DNA from: Methylobacterium jeotgali
GTDB taxonomy: Bacteria; Pseudomonadota; Alphaproteobacteria; Rhizobiales; Beijerinckiaceae
Assembly (NCBI RefSeq): GCF_022179345.1
Contig: NZ_BPQR01000010.1
Span: 1-64,000, forward strand
Direction: 5' to 3'
DNA: 64,000 nucleotides
How positions within the stretch are numbered: position 1 is the first letter of the stretch; every line of letters starts with the position of its first letter. The translations under genes were made by a program, and so were the position numbers. Positions 17,278 through 25,541 of this stretch are shown here, piece by piece. The notes beneath the pieces are model-generated. The model was given only the letters and a program-made list of their open reading frames with translations. It was not told the origin of the DNA and searched no databases.

Positions 17278-18633
17278 ATGAACGTCGACGAGGCCATCTA
17301 CGTGCACCGTGAGGACCTGATCGGCCTAGCCGACCGGGAGATCAACTTCGTCGAGCTGGTCGAAGCTATCCATGAGGATGCCAGCGGGGCCACGGAGATA
17401 TCCATACTCGGAGGCTACTATGCCGTCGAAGCGCTGGTGAACGTGTGCCGAAAGGTGCCTCGCTCGGCGCGGCGCGACTGCACCCTCAGGATCGCTGTTG
17501 GCCTGGAGGCCACGGCCCTCATTCCTCGGACCTGGGGAGACATGCGTGAGGTGGAGAACAGGCTTCGGGGCGTCGGCTTCAAGGACGTGACCGTCAAGGT
17601 CGTCATGAACTCGCCGGTCCACTTCCATACCAAGCTGTTTCGCATCCTTAGGCGGACGCATCCGGTTTGGTACGTCGGGTCCGCCAATCCGGGCAGCAAG
17701 CGCCATGAGATGATGGTGCGGCTCTCGGGGCGGCACGAAGCCCTGATGGCTTATATGGATGCCGTGTTCGATGAGGCGCGGTCCGTCGCGGATCCTCAGC
17801 CTGCCGTCGACATTCGGACGCTGCGGGACTTCTTCCTGGCCGGGGAGCTCTGCCACAAGCCGCCCACGCCCCGCCTTTTTACCTTCGATGCCTTCCGCTT
17901 CACGCCGGATAACAGGGAGCAGATCGGGGCGGTTCTCGCTGGCGAGGCCGGCGTCGAGCATGCCCGCCCGCGCACGGAGGGGTTCGGCTTCAGCCTTCGC
18001 AGCGCCCTCGGCCTGGACGACCTGCCAGTCCCGGAGGTCGAGGAGGCAGTGGCCCAGCGCACGCAATACCGTCGGTCAAGCATCGACACCGTGCTCGGGT
18101 TGTGGATGCCCAGGAAGTACGCCCGGGAACTTAGACTGCGCATCGCGGACGATGAGAGCGACCGGCTGAGGAAGCTCACGGAGATAGCCGAGGAACTGAA
18201 CACCGGCCCCGGGCAGGAAAGGGTCCGCACGGCGTTCGACGCGCACGTGACCTCCTTGCAGAGTTTGCTCGACAGGCACGGGATCGAGGTCCAGCCGGTC
18301 CCGAACCGGACGGCCTTGTTCGAGCGCTTTCTGCGGTCGAGGACCACGACCCTGTCGGACGAGGATACGCGCAAGCGCCTTGCCCGCACGCTGACGTTGG
18401 TCGACATGCCCGATATCTGGGAGGACGAGCATGCCGTCCGTGAGTTCGAGACATCCTTCTTCGAGGACCTTACCTACCGCGCCACTGCCACGACGGGCGG
18501 GACCGGCCGGATCATAAGGTCGTTTGTCGAGAGGTTGGGCTTCCTCGGGGCCCATGCGCCGGCCGAGGTTCGTTCAGAGCTGGAGGAAAGCCTGGCCGAA
18601 GCGGGGTGGCGCGACCATCATTGGCTGCCGTAG
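17278..18633 (+). CDS. Phospholipase D-like domain protein, possible defence nuclease
   Basis: A 451-residue protein. The N-terminal ~160 residues have one PLD-type half-site: H117-T-K119 (HFHTKLFR), then WYVGSANPGSKRHEM (G-S-A-N at 134-137), as in PLD nucleases that act as dimers. The remaining ~290 residues are helical, charged and not recognised. It lies alone, in sense with the integrase, and 136 bp before an IS630 insertion. In a defence island a PLD nuclease with an unknown C-terminal domain is plausibly a stand-alone effector; that role is inferred. Confidence 0.6.
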   Translation: MNVDEAIYVHREDLIGLADREINFVELVEAIHEDASGATEISILGGYYAVEALVNVCRKVPRSARRDCTLRIAVGLEATALIPRTWGDMREVENRLRGVGFKDVTVKVVMNSPVHFHTKLFRILRRTHPVWYVGSANPGSKRHEMMVRLSGRHEALMAYMDAVFDEARSVADPQPAVDIRTLRDFFLAGELCHKPPTPRLFTFDAFRFTPDNREQIGAVLAGEAGVEHARPRTEGFGFSLRSALGLDDLPVPEVEEAVAQRTQYRRSSIDTVLGLWMPRKYARELRLRIADDESDRLRKLTEIAEELNTGPGQERVRTAFDAHVTSLQSLLDRHGIEVQPVPNRTALFERFLRSRTTTLSDEDTRKRLARTLTLVDMPDIWEDEHAVREFETSFFEDLTYRATATTGGTGRIIRSFVERLGFLGAHAPAEVRSELEESLAEAGWRDHHWLP

Positions 18634-18768
18634 GCGACCACGATTCACTCATCCGGATGGGTGAAATCAACGTATCACTTAGAGCAGGTTGTTTTTTGAC
18701 GGAATCGAGGTTCACGGGCCGGCTGTGGTCTGGTTGTCTGTCAGCCCTGCAGCGGAGGGCGATGTGGG

Positions 18769-19155
18769 ATGACGCAGCCCTATTCGAAGGATTTACGCGA
18801 GCGGGCCCTGGCCCGGGCTGAGGCCGGCGAGACGATCCGGAGGATCGCTCGGGCTTTGGCGATCAGCCCGTCCTGCGTCTCGAAGTGGCGCAAGCTCAAG
18901 CGGGAGACGGGCACGCTGAGCCCTGTGCAGATCGGCGGCCACAAGAAGCCGGTGCTGTCGGGTGAGCCGGGCACATGGCTGTCCGAGCGGGTGCGGGGTG
19001 GGCCGTTCACCCTGCGGGGCTTGGTGGCGGAGTTGGCCGAGCGCGGGGTGAAGACGGACCTGCGTGCGGTCTGGGTGTTCGTGCGCGCCCAGGAGCTAAG
19101 CTTCAAAAAAAACGCTGCGGGCGAGCGAGCAGGATCGGGCCGACGTCGCGCGTAA
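18769..19155 (+). CDS. IS630 transposase, first frame (HTH part)
   Basis: This frame encodes 128 residues and contains the N-terminal helix-turn-helix of IS630 transposases (MTQPYSKDLRERALARAEAG, ISPSCVSKWRK, ending with FVRAQELSFKK). It reaches the A8 run at 19107-19114 (TTCAAAAAAAACG), where the second frame takes over. A shift of +1, or transcript slippage on the A run, would give a complete transposase of about 310 residues. Confidence 0.88.
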   Translation: MTQPYSKDLRERALARAEAGETIRRIARALAISPSCVSKWRKLKRETGTLSPVQIGGHKKPVLSGEPGTWLSERVRGGPFTLRGLVAELAERGVKTDLRAVWVFVRAQELSFKKNAAGERAGSGRRRA

Positions 19156-19201
19156 GCGCCAACGCTGGCAAAGGCATCAGGCGAAAGTCGATCCGCGCCG
19201 C

Positions 19202-19711
19202 TTGGTGTTCCTCGACGAGACCTGGGTCAAGACCAACCTGGCGCCGTTGCGCGGCTGGGGACCGCGCGGCCAGCGCTTGGACGCGCAGACCCCACACGGC
19301 CACTGGCGTACGCTCACCTTCATCGCCGCGCTCCGCCATGACCGGGTCAGCGCGCCCTGGGTCGTCGACGGGCCGATCAACGGCGCCATCTTCCGCCGCT
19401 ACGTCGAGACCGTCCTCGTCCCTGAGCTGAAACCGGGCGACGTCGTCATCCTGGACAATCTCGGAAGCCACAAAGGCAGAGCCGCCCGGGCTGCCATCCG
19501 AGCCGCCGGCGCGCATCTGCTGTTCCTGCCGCCCTACAGCCCCGATCTCAACCCGATCGAGCAGCTCTTCTCAAAGCTCAAGCATTTCACCCGAGCCGGC
19601 GAACCCAGGACCGTCGAGGCCACGTGGCGCCGCGTCGGGCACGTTCTCGATCGCGTCGCGCCCAACGAATGCGCCAACTACCTCACCAACTCAGGCTACG
19701 CTTCCGTGTGA
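19202..19711 (+). CDS. IS630 transposase, second frame (DDE catalytic part)
   Basis: This frame encodes the catalytic core. It has the first Asp in LVFLDETWVKTN, the second in DVVILDNLGSHKG and the Glu in PPYSPDLNPIEQLFSKLK, so all DDE residues are present. The reading frame is open from the A8 run at about 19110 (TLRASEQDRADVARKRQRWQ), so the natural product is probably a fusion with the upstream frame and not a protein starting at 19202. Confidence 0.88.
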   Translation: MVFLDETWVKTNLAPLRGWGPRGQRLDAQTPHGHWRTLTFIAALRHDRVSAPWVVDGPINGAIFRRYVETVLVPELKPGDVVILDNLGSHKGRAARAAIRAAGAHLLFLPPYSPDLNPIEQLFSKLKHFTRAGEPRTVEATWRRVGHVLDRVAPNECANYLTNSGYASV

Positions 19712-20430
19712 AAACTACACGCTCTAGTCATAAGGTGTTCGAACGCTTCCAGGCCAGAGGGCGGATCCGGATAAAGCTTTTTATAGATTTCCTCCCATTC
19801 GGTACGCGGCATAAGCTCGATCTCATCCTTTCCGAAGCCTTCCTCTGTCCAGATACCGCCTTCGAAGTGGCTGTCCTGGTAAAAATTCATGTTTGCCCGA
19901 GCAGACATGACATAGACGTTCAGATCGGAAAGCTTACGCGACGCGCTGATCGCACCTATGCTGACGGGCCTGCCGTCTGGGCCAGAATTGAATGACGGTT
20001 GCGATCTTACTTGAAAGTTCAAAAAAGCAAGCGTCGATCCTAGCTTGTGACACAAATGTAAGCGCCGAGGATATGTCCGGTTTACAGTCGTATTGCCTCC
20101 CTCCCGCGGCTCAATTCCGTCCTTAAGAATGCTCTCGTGTCTGGATGCATCGCTGACGTGATAAAGCCTCGTGCCGGGGGGAACGTGCGCCACACTTGTG
20201 TATGACGGCTCGATGGAGATGTTTTTCTGCCTCTCCATGGTGATAAGCCAGCCACGCTTCAGCGCGTAATCGCGCACCGCTTCAACATGCGCGGCTTCAC
20301 CCAACCCCAGTCGGATACCATTGGGGCTTGCGTTGACACTCGTAATGCTCAGTCCCTGTTCACTCAGGAGGCGACGGAGCATCTGTATGTGATCAGGTTC
20401 GTGTTCTGGATATAGGATTTCCATCCCCAT
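19696..20430 (-). CDS. Unrecognised protein with possible ADP-ribosyltransferase-like motif; 3' end altered by IS630
   Basis: A 244-residue protein. The middle has GTRLYHVSDASRHESILKDG (about residues 94-113) and later RRLHLCHKLGSTLAFLNFQV. The pattern L-Y-H-(V/L)-(S/T)...S-I-L-x-x-G-(I/L) recalls the N-terminal strand of KptA/ADP-ribosyltransferase-like folds, a weak resemblance. The last eight codons come from the IS. Removing the element and one TA restores ...FEHLMTK-stop, so the gene was hit one codon before its own stop and is essentially whole. Its base composition is lower in G+C than its neighbours. Confidence 0.6.
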   Translation of the reverse strand: MGMEILYPEHEPDHIQMLRRLLSEQGLSITSVNASPNGIRLGLGEAAHVEAVRDYALKRGWLITMERQKNISIEPSYTSVAHVPPGTRLYHVSDASRHESILKDGIEPREGGNTTVNRTYPRRLHLCHKLGSTLAFLNFQVRSQPSFNSGPDGRPVSIGAISASRKLSDLNVYVMSARANMNFYQDSHFEGGIWTEEGFGKDEIELMPRTEWEEIYKKLYPDPPSGLEAFEHLMTRACSFHTEA

Positions 20431-20493
20431 GATGTGGATATTGGGCGGGATGGCGCCAAGGGCCCGCTGATCGCGACTTCCTGCCTAGGGCGG

Positions 20494-21030
20494 TCATGCC
20501 CCGTCCAAGTACCAGCGCTTGGCATCGAAGTGGATGAGGCCAGCAGCCCGAAGTACGGTCTTTGCCCCGTCCACAGCTCCCGACCTGATACCGGCGGCGT
20601 AGACAGCGGTACTCAGGTCGCGGCCGTCCATGCCATCCGTTCCGGCCGCCTTGAGCTGCGCCAGGACTGCCTTCATCGCCACGGCAGCTTTGGTACCGCT
20701 AGGTTCCTGAGTGTCATGGCGCTGCGAGCCCGTGACGGCCGCCACGGCGGCATGAAGGTCCTCGATCCTCCTGCCCTGCCGGTCGATGGCCTCGGCGAGT
20801 TCGGCCGCCGTTGCCTGTTGTGCAGCCGGCCGCCTTCTCGCCTGGCCGATCCTCACGCCGCGGCTCCCGAGATAGGCCCGCACGGCTTCGCCGTAGACGT
20901 CGCTTGCCGACCGGTCCTCGTCCAGCGCGACCAGCTTCATCTCGCGATGGAGGTCCGGCGACACGTAGATCATGACCTTGCGGTTGCCGGACGGAAGGTC
21001 CTCGACGGGACGACGGCTTGGAATAGGCAT
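20494..21030 (-). CDS. Ribbon-helix-helix DNA-binding protein
   Basis: A 178-residue protein. Residues about 17-55 (RKVMIYVSPDLHREMKLVAL and DEDRSASDVYGEAVRAYLGS) form a clear ribbon-helix-helix domain: a basic beta strand and two helices. A short coiled region (AELAEAIDRQGRRIEDLHAA) and a winged-helix-like tail (VLRAAGLIHFDAKRWYLDG) follow. Such proteins act as plasmid or island regulators or antitoxins. The inverted repeat at 21139-21152 upstream of its start could be its own operator. Confidence 0.65.
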   Translation of the reverse strand: MPIPSRRPVEDLPSGNRKVMIYVSPDLHREMKLVALDEDRSASDVYGEAVRAYLGSRGVRIGQARRRPAAQQATAAELAEAIDRQGRRIEDLHAAVAAVTGSQRHDTQEPSGTKAAVAMKAVLAQLKAAGTDGMDGRDLSTAVYAAGIRSGAVDGAKTVLRAAGLIHFDAKRWYLDGA

Positions 21031-21138
21031 GGCTGCAGGCGCGGAAGCGGCGACAGCAAGCAGTCATGACAGGGGGCCGTTAACAGGCTTACCGGTGGAC
21101 CGTCGCTTCGGGAAAGACGGCAGCACACCAGCAGACTG

Positions 21139-21152
21139 TTATGCTGTCATAA
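21139..21152. promoter_or_regulatory. Inverted repeat TTATG-CTGT-CATAA, possible operator
   Basis: A perfect 5-bp inverted repeat with a 4-bp spacer lies 109 bp before the ATG of the leftward RHH gene and about 180 bp before the rightward phosphoesterase gene. It is A+T-rich within GC-rich DNA. RHH proteins bind short inverted or direct repeats, so it may be an autoregulatory site; this is inference from position. Confidence 0.35.
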
Positions 21153-21328
21153 TGCTGCCGGGGGATATCCGGCGGCCGCTCCGCCGCCGTGCTTGCCGGC
21201 CGTCGGCCCCCGAGCGATCGTCCCGCCGGCCAAGGATCCCGCATCATGAAAAGCGCGCCCCACCCCCGCCCATTTGCCTGAGGAGGATCGCGCCGCCTGT
21301 CGAGCCTCCGTCTCCCAACGAGGCTCAG

Positions 21329-22135
21329 ATGACATCCCCTCCGCCCATGCGCATATGGGCCTTCAGTGACCTCCATCAGGAGCACGCCGAGAACGCCTGG
21401 GATCCGGCCGGCCACGAGCCCGGGGGCGGCTTTGACGTCGCGGTGGTCGCCGGCGATGTCCACATGCCTATGACCCGTGCCCTGGACTGGCTGGGTGAGC
21501 GCCTACCCGGCGTTCCGGTCGTCTATGTGCCAGGCAACCATGATTTCTGGTGGGACCGGGGTGAGGACCGCTACACGATCTACGACCAATTCGAGCGCGG
21601 GAGGGATCGGGCGTCCGCACTCGGCATCCACCTGTTGCTCGACGACACTACGGTGATCGGAGGCACCCGGTTCCTCGGCGGCACCCTATGGACGGACTTC
21701 CGACTGGGATCCTTCGGGCTCACGCATGCCTTCCGGACCGCCCAGGGTCGCTTCGGCATGGTGGACTACCGCCGCATCAGAACGGGCCCCCGCTCCCGGA
21801 ACAGGATCGAGCCGCGCGAGGTACTTGCGATGCACCGGGCGACCCGGGACTTCATCAAGGACGAGCTCGCCTGCCCTCACGACGGCCAGACCGTAGTCGT
21901 GACCCATCACGCCCCGCACCCGGCCAGCCTACCGGATCCGCCTAGCGATCTGGCCTGGTGCTACGCCTCGGATCTGACGGACCTAATTTCAGATCGCCAA
22001 CCAGACCTTTGGGTGCATGGGCACGTGCATCATTCGGTTGACTATCGTGTCGGTACGACGAGGATATTATGTAACCCGCAAGGCCATCGAGGTGAGAGTA
22101 AGGCATTTGTGCCCGACCTTTTGCTAGTCCTTTGA
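21329..22135 (+). CDS. Calcineurin-like metallophosphoesterase
   Basis: A 268-residue metallophosphoesterase with the full metal-binding set: FSDLHQEH (D-x-H), VAGDVH, PGNHDFWWD (G-N-H-D), VVTHHAPHP and WVHGHVHHSVDY. It has no signal peptide, so it should act in the cytoplasm. ATG 21329 has GAGG 7 nt upstream; ATG 21347 is possible. Single-domain enzymes of this kind can be phosphodiesterases or nucleases; the substrate is unknown. It is next to an RHH gene in the defence island. Confidence 0.85.
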   Translation: MTSPPPMRIWAFSDLHQEHAENAWDPAGHEPGGGFDVAVVAGDVHMPMTRALDWLGERLPGVPVVYVPGNHDFWWDRGEDRYTIYDQFERGRDRASALGIHLLLDDTTVIGGTRFLGGTLWTDFRLGSFGLTHAFRTAQGRFGMVDYRRIRTGPRSRNRIEPREVLAMHRATRDFIKDELACPHDGQTVVVTHHAPHPASLPDPPSDLAWCYASDLTDLISDRQPDLWVHGHVHHSVDYRVGTTRILCNPQGHRGESKAFVPDLLLVL

Positions 22136-22212
22136 TGGTCTTACCACTGCAATTTGGAACACGGCTGCAGCTAGCAGCCTTACAATGTAGGACTGGGATA
22201 TGAATGGGCCCC

Positions 22213-22221
22213 TGGTATAAT
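22213..22221 (+). promoter_or_regulatory. Extended -10 promoter TGG-TATAAT
   Basis: TGGTATAAT at 22213-22221 is a consensus extended -10 element, 55 bp before ATG 22276. No clear -35 is seen, as expected for extended -10 promoters. It should drive the low-GC gene that follows. Confidence 0.5.
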
Positions 22222-22275
22222 CTAAAGACGGAAATTCTAGTCTGAAAGTTTTCCTATAATATCTGGTGGATCACG

Positions 22276-23229
22276 ATGGTGGCTGTGACATTGCATCGAG
22301 CTGTCGAAATAATTGACAGCTTCGAACAGTTGTTGGCTGATAATGATATAAGCATTCCGCGCCATCCGCAGACCGGGGCAGACATGCTGCCGTTCTGGAA
22401 AATACTCGACAGCATAAAGAAGGGTGATTTCGATCCATCGTCATCAGAAAGCCGCGAGCTGTACCGTGCCGGTGTTGCAGTTCATGATTTAGCCGTGAAA
22501 GTTCTTTCAGTGGGCAAAGATCCTGAGGTCTTTGCGGCGATACGAAAGCACCTGGAATTGCTAGCGTCTGGCGCCGTACATCTAGCTAGCGAGCCTCCAG
22601 CGGAGGCCGATGCATACAATAAATTGATAGAGTTATATTGGGCGTGCTTGCTTTATGGGTGTGGGGTTAAATCCAAATTGGATCCGCCCAAAAAGGGATC
22701 TATTGGTCTTAACCCAGACGTAATCAGCTTGGATAGTCAAAACCAACCTGTAAACGGCTACGCATTCAAGACAATCAGATCCCCTCATACCGAAAGCATC
22801 AGGGAACATATCGTCAAAGGAGTTTCGCAAATTGAAGTTTCACCTGCGCAATCTGGTATTGTCGGGCTTCATCTAACCCCGAGGCTTTCTTGGGGATCTG
22901 CGTGGCCGGATGACATGGTATTTACAGATTACCGTCACGCGGCAAACATTGCAATAAATGCCATGCGCACTATGCTGGGTGCAGTTATTAGAGACAATGG
23001 ACAAGCCGCTGTTGATCAGATATTTTTGAATAAGAAAGCCGCCGGAAGCGTGCTGTGCATTGCGTTTATTCCGACAATTGTACTTAGCCCTGAAACTGGC
23101 AAGCCAACTTTCATGCCTATCAAGATTTCCACAATCATCCATATGGCTTCCAATATTACACTGTCGCATTCTCTATACTTGGAGAATTGGTGCGCAAACG
23201 AAGTCATGCAACGGAGGTTGATCGCATGA
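22276..23229 (+). CDS. Unrecognised low-GC protein
   Basis: A 317-residue soluble protein from a gene with far lower G+C than the rest of the window, indicating recent transfer. The middle (SIGLNPDVISLDSQNQPVNG, then YAFKTI and REHIVKGVSQIEV) loosely resembles the strand order of PD-(D/E)xK nucleases, with D before and K after the gap, but the usual acidic residue before the lysine is missing. I do not recognise the family. It is preceded by its own promoter and stands just before the Zorya operon. Confidence 0.6.
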   Translation: MVAVTLHRAVEIIDSFEQLLADNDISIPRHPQTGADMLPFWKILDSIKKGDFDPSSSESRELYRAGVAVHDLAVKVLSVGKDPEVFAAIRKHLELLASGAVHLASEPPAEADAYNKLIELYWACLLYGCGVKSKLDPPKKGSIGLNPDVISLDSQNQPVNGYAFKTIRSPHTESIREHIVKGVSQIEVSPAQSGIVGLHLTPRLSWGSAWPDDMVFTDYRHAANIAINAMRTMLGAVIRDNGQAAVDQIFLNKKAAGSVLCIAFIPTIVLSPETGKPTFMPIKISTIIHMASNITLSHSLYLENWCANEVMQRRLIA

Positions 23230-23420
23230 AAAATGGGAATTCCCCAGGGAGCGTGAGTTGATCTGGCAAGAGCCTTAGGCCGGACATACGGCGCTCACTT
23301 CCTCGTGCGAATAGGTATATCTTCCTTCAACAACTTCAGATAGCACTGATGCATCCGTGCGCTTGCTGACCCACGATTCGCATGCGAGCGTCCAGGGAAA
23401 CGTAGCCTCCCCCTGGCAGT
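23230..23420. other. Spacer before the Zorya operon
   Basis: About 190 bases separate the low-GC gene from zorA. The A+T-richer part at 23310-23345 (AATAGGTATATCTTCCTTCA) may hold the zorA promoter. No strong ribosome binding site precedes ATG 23421. Confidence 0.35.
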
Positions 23421-25532
23421 ATGATGAAACCTTCGCTCTGGTCGCCCCTGGTACGGGTGCCCGCCTTCGCGGTGCTCTTCCTCGTCGGTTACAGGCTCTC
23501 ATACTTCTTCCCGGTCCTGTCGACGAAATCCGACCTGGCGACGGTCTTCAACGTCTTTAGGGAGATCGGTGCCGGCGAGTTCCGCAACGTCGGCCATCCC
23601 GAATTCGCGTTCGCGCTGGCATGCGCCATCGTCTCTTCGGCCGCAGGCTTGGCCCTCGCCATCCTGGTGATGCATGTCTTCGCGATCAGGCTCGCCCTCC
23701 GTTCCGCCTTGAAAGCGCTGGGTCCGAAGCGCGACCCACGGGCCTTTCGCGGTGAATTTCAGACGGCCGATCAGAGGCTGTCTAACCATCCGCTTGTAGG
23801 CCATGCTTGGAGCGAGTTCGCGAAGACGTGCGTGAAGGAGGACGTCGTTGTCCGGACTGTGCGCCCTGGCTCGCTCATCAGCGCGTCGGCCGCTCGCGAG
23901 AACCTGGCCGGCCTCAAGCTCATGCCGACCATTCCCGGCTACTTCGTCGGGCTCGGCCTGCTGCTGACGTTTGTTGGCCTCGTCATCGCCCTGTCGAAGG
24001 CGGCGGGCGGCGTCGCAGGCTCGCCCGAGAACATGACGCAGTCCCTTCGGGAGCTCCTCGATGCGGCGACGTTCAAGTTCGCCACGTCCATTGCCGGCCT
24101 GTTCGCCTCGTTGGCCCTGGCGCTGACATTCAAGGTCTACTCGATTGCCATTGAGACCGGGTTCGAGAGATTCGCACGTGCCATCGAAGCCAGGACGACC
24201 TTCCAGGCTCCCCAGGAGGCGTTGCAAAGGCTGCAGAGGACGAGCGACGATCAACTCAACCAGCTCAAGGCCATTAACGACGTCCAGTTCTTTACCCGCC
24301 TGGGCTCGACCATCGCCCCTGCGCTGGCGGACGCCGTCGAGAAGGCGGTCAAGCCGCTCGCCGCCCAACTGGAGGCGACGGCTAACAAGCTGGACGACAA
24401 CAGCCGCACGGGCGCCGAAGGGCTTATCACCCAGTTTACGAAAACTATCCAAGGGAGCGCCGGCGCCGAGATCAGCGCCCTGGCTGGGGTCCTGCGCGAG
24501 ACGAAGGAAGCGCTCGAAGGCGTGAGGGGCAACCTTGCGGGATCGAGCGAGGATTTCGCCCGGAAGATCGCAGCGGCCACAGAAGGCTTTTCAAGGCTGG
24601 TCGGGCAGGCCGGCGACCAGTTCAACAACGCGAACTCCGCCAGCCGCGAGACCATGGAGGGCCTTCTCGCCGCCCTCAGAGAAGCAGGCGAACAAGCTCG
24701 GGACCGCATGAACAGCGGAGTGTCCGAGGCGGGCAAGAAGGCCGCCACGATGCTCGAAACGGGACTTGGCGAGGTTCTGTCACGCGTGGAGAAGCAGATG
24801 GGGTCGTTCCAGACGGCGCTGGCCGGCTTCCAGGAGCGCGTCACGGAGGAGTCCGGCCGATCTGCCGCCGCCTCCAAAGACGCTGCGAGGGCGGCTGCCA
24901 CGGCGGCTGGCGAGGCCGCGAGGGAGGCCGCCGCCTCCATCCGGTCGGGCTTCAACGAGGTCGTGACCGAGCTGCGCGGGGATATGGAGCGCATGTCGGC
25001 GGCCATGCGAGCTTCGGCGGCTGCATTCGCCGAACAGGCACGAGCCCACCAACAGACGACGGAGCAATCGACTGTCGTGGCCACCGCCTTCGGAAAGGTG
25101 GCCAATGACGTCAGCTCGGCGTCCCGGCCGCTCGTGCAGTCCGCCGACCGCATCACCGCCTCGACGGAGACGATGGCCAGGGCGGTTACTGAGGCCAGCG
25201 CCGCTATCCGTGTGGGGCAGGATGCGGCCAAGACTCTCGCGGACCGACTGGAAGCTAATCAGCGTCAGGTGGAGGCGGCCTGGAAGAGTTACGATGAGCG
25301 CTTCGGCGCCGTGGACCAGGTCCTTGCCGACGCCGTGAAGGCGCTGGCCGCCGAGACGACGCGTCAGCAGCAGGGCATCGCGCAGTTCGTCCGCGACATC
25401 GACGCTGGGTGCGCCGACGCGATCCAGAAGCTCCACACTGTCACCAGCAGTCTGGAGCAGAACACCACGGATTTGGCCGACACGTTCGAGGATTTCCTCA
25501 CCAACGTTCGCCGCGTCCCCGCGAACGCGTGA
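23421..25532 (+). CDS. zorA: Zorya ZorA: MotA/TolQ-like proton channel subunit with long tail
   Basis: A 703-residue inner-membrane protein. Membrane segments lie at about residues 12-32, 68-92, 168-190 and 215-240; the last pair (MPTIPGYFVGLGLLLTFVGL and FATSIAGLFASLALALTFK) is the MotA/TolQ/ExbB channel core. Residues ~250-700 form a long alpha-helical, Ala/Glu-rich coiled tail (for example ASKDAARAAATAAGEAAREA). That length matches the long-tailed ZorA of type I Zorya. ZorA5B2 complexes are proton-driven motors that sense phage entry at the envelope. The zorB gene begins 9 bp after its stop. Confidence 0.92.
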   Translation: MMKPSLWSPLVRVPAFAVLFLVGYRLSYFFPVLSTKSDLATVFNVFREIGAGEFRNVGHPEFAFALACAIVSSAAGLALAILVMHVFAIRLALRSALKALGPKRDPRAFRGEFQTADQRLSNHPLVGHAWSEFAKTCVKEDVVVRTVRPGSLISASAARENLAGLKLMPTIPGYFVGLGLLLTFVGLVIALSKAAGGVAGSPENMTQSLRELLDAATFKFATSIAGLFASLALALTFKVYSIAIETGFERFARAIEARTTFQAPQEALQRLQRTSDDQLNQLKAINDVQFFTRLGSTIAPALADAVEKAVKPLAAQLEATANKLDDNSRTGAEGLITQFTKTIQGSAGAEISALAGVLRETKEALEGVRGNLAGSSEDFARKIAAATEGFSRLVGQAGDQFNNANSASRETMEGLLAALREAGEQARDRMNSGVSEAGKKAATMLETGLGEVLSRVEKQMGSFQTALAGFQERVTEESGRSAAASKDAARAAATAAGEAAREAAASIRSGFNEVVTELRGDMERMSAAMRASAAAFAEQARAHQQTTEQSTVVATAFGKVANDVSSASRPLVQSADRITASTETMARAVTEASAAIRVGQDAAKTLADRLEANQRQVEAAWKSYDERFGAVDQVLADAVKALAAETTRQQQGIAQFVRDIDAGCADAIQKLHTVTSSLEQNTTDLADTFEDFLTNVRRVPANA

Positions 25533-25541
25533 TAGCCGGTC

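Larger units (their letters stand above)
18680..19726 (+). mobile_element. IS630-family insertion sequence
   Basis: The two ends are imperfect inverted repeats: TAGAGCAGGTTGTTTTTTGA on the left, and the complement of TCACACGG...CTCTA on the right (TAGAGCGTGTAGTTTTCACA read inward). The element is flanked by the TA dinucleotide at 18680-18681 and 19725-19726, the usual IS630 target duplication. It carries a two-frame transposase. The insertion lies at the extreme 3' end of the leftward gene at 19696-20430. Confidence 0.88.

Noticed and set aside
20434-21069. Plus-strand frame opposite the ribbon-helix-helix gene
   Set aside because: The minus-strand product has a recognisable RHH domain and a sensible start; the plus frame has no motif.
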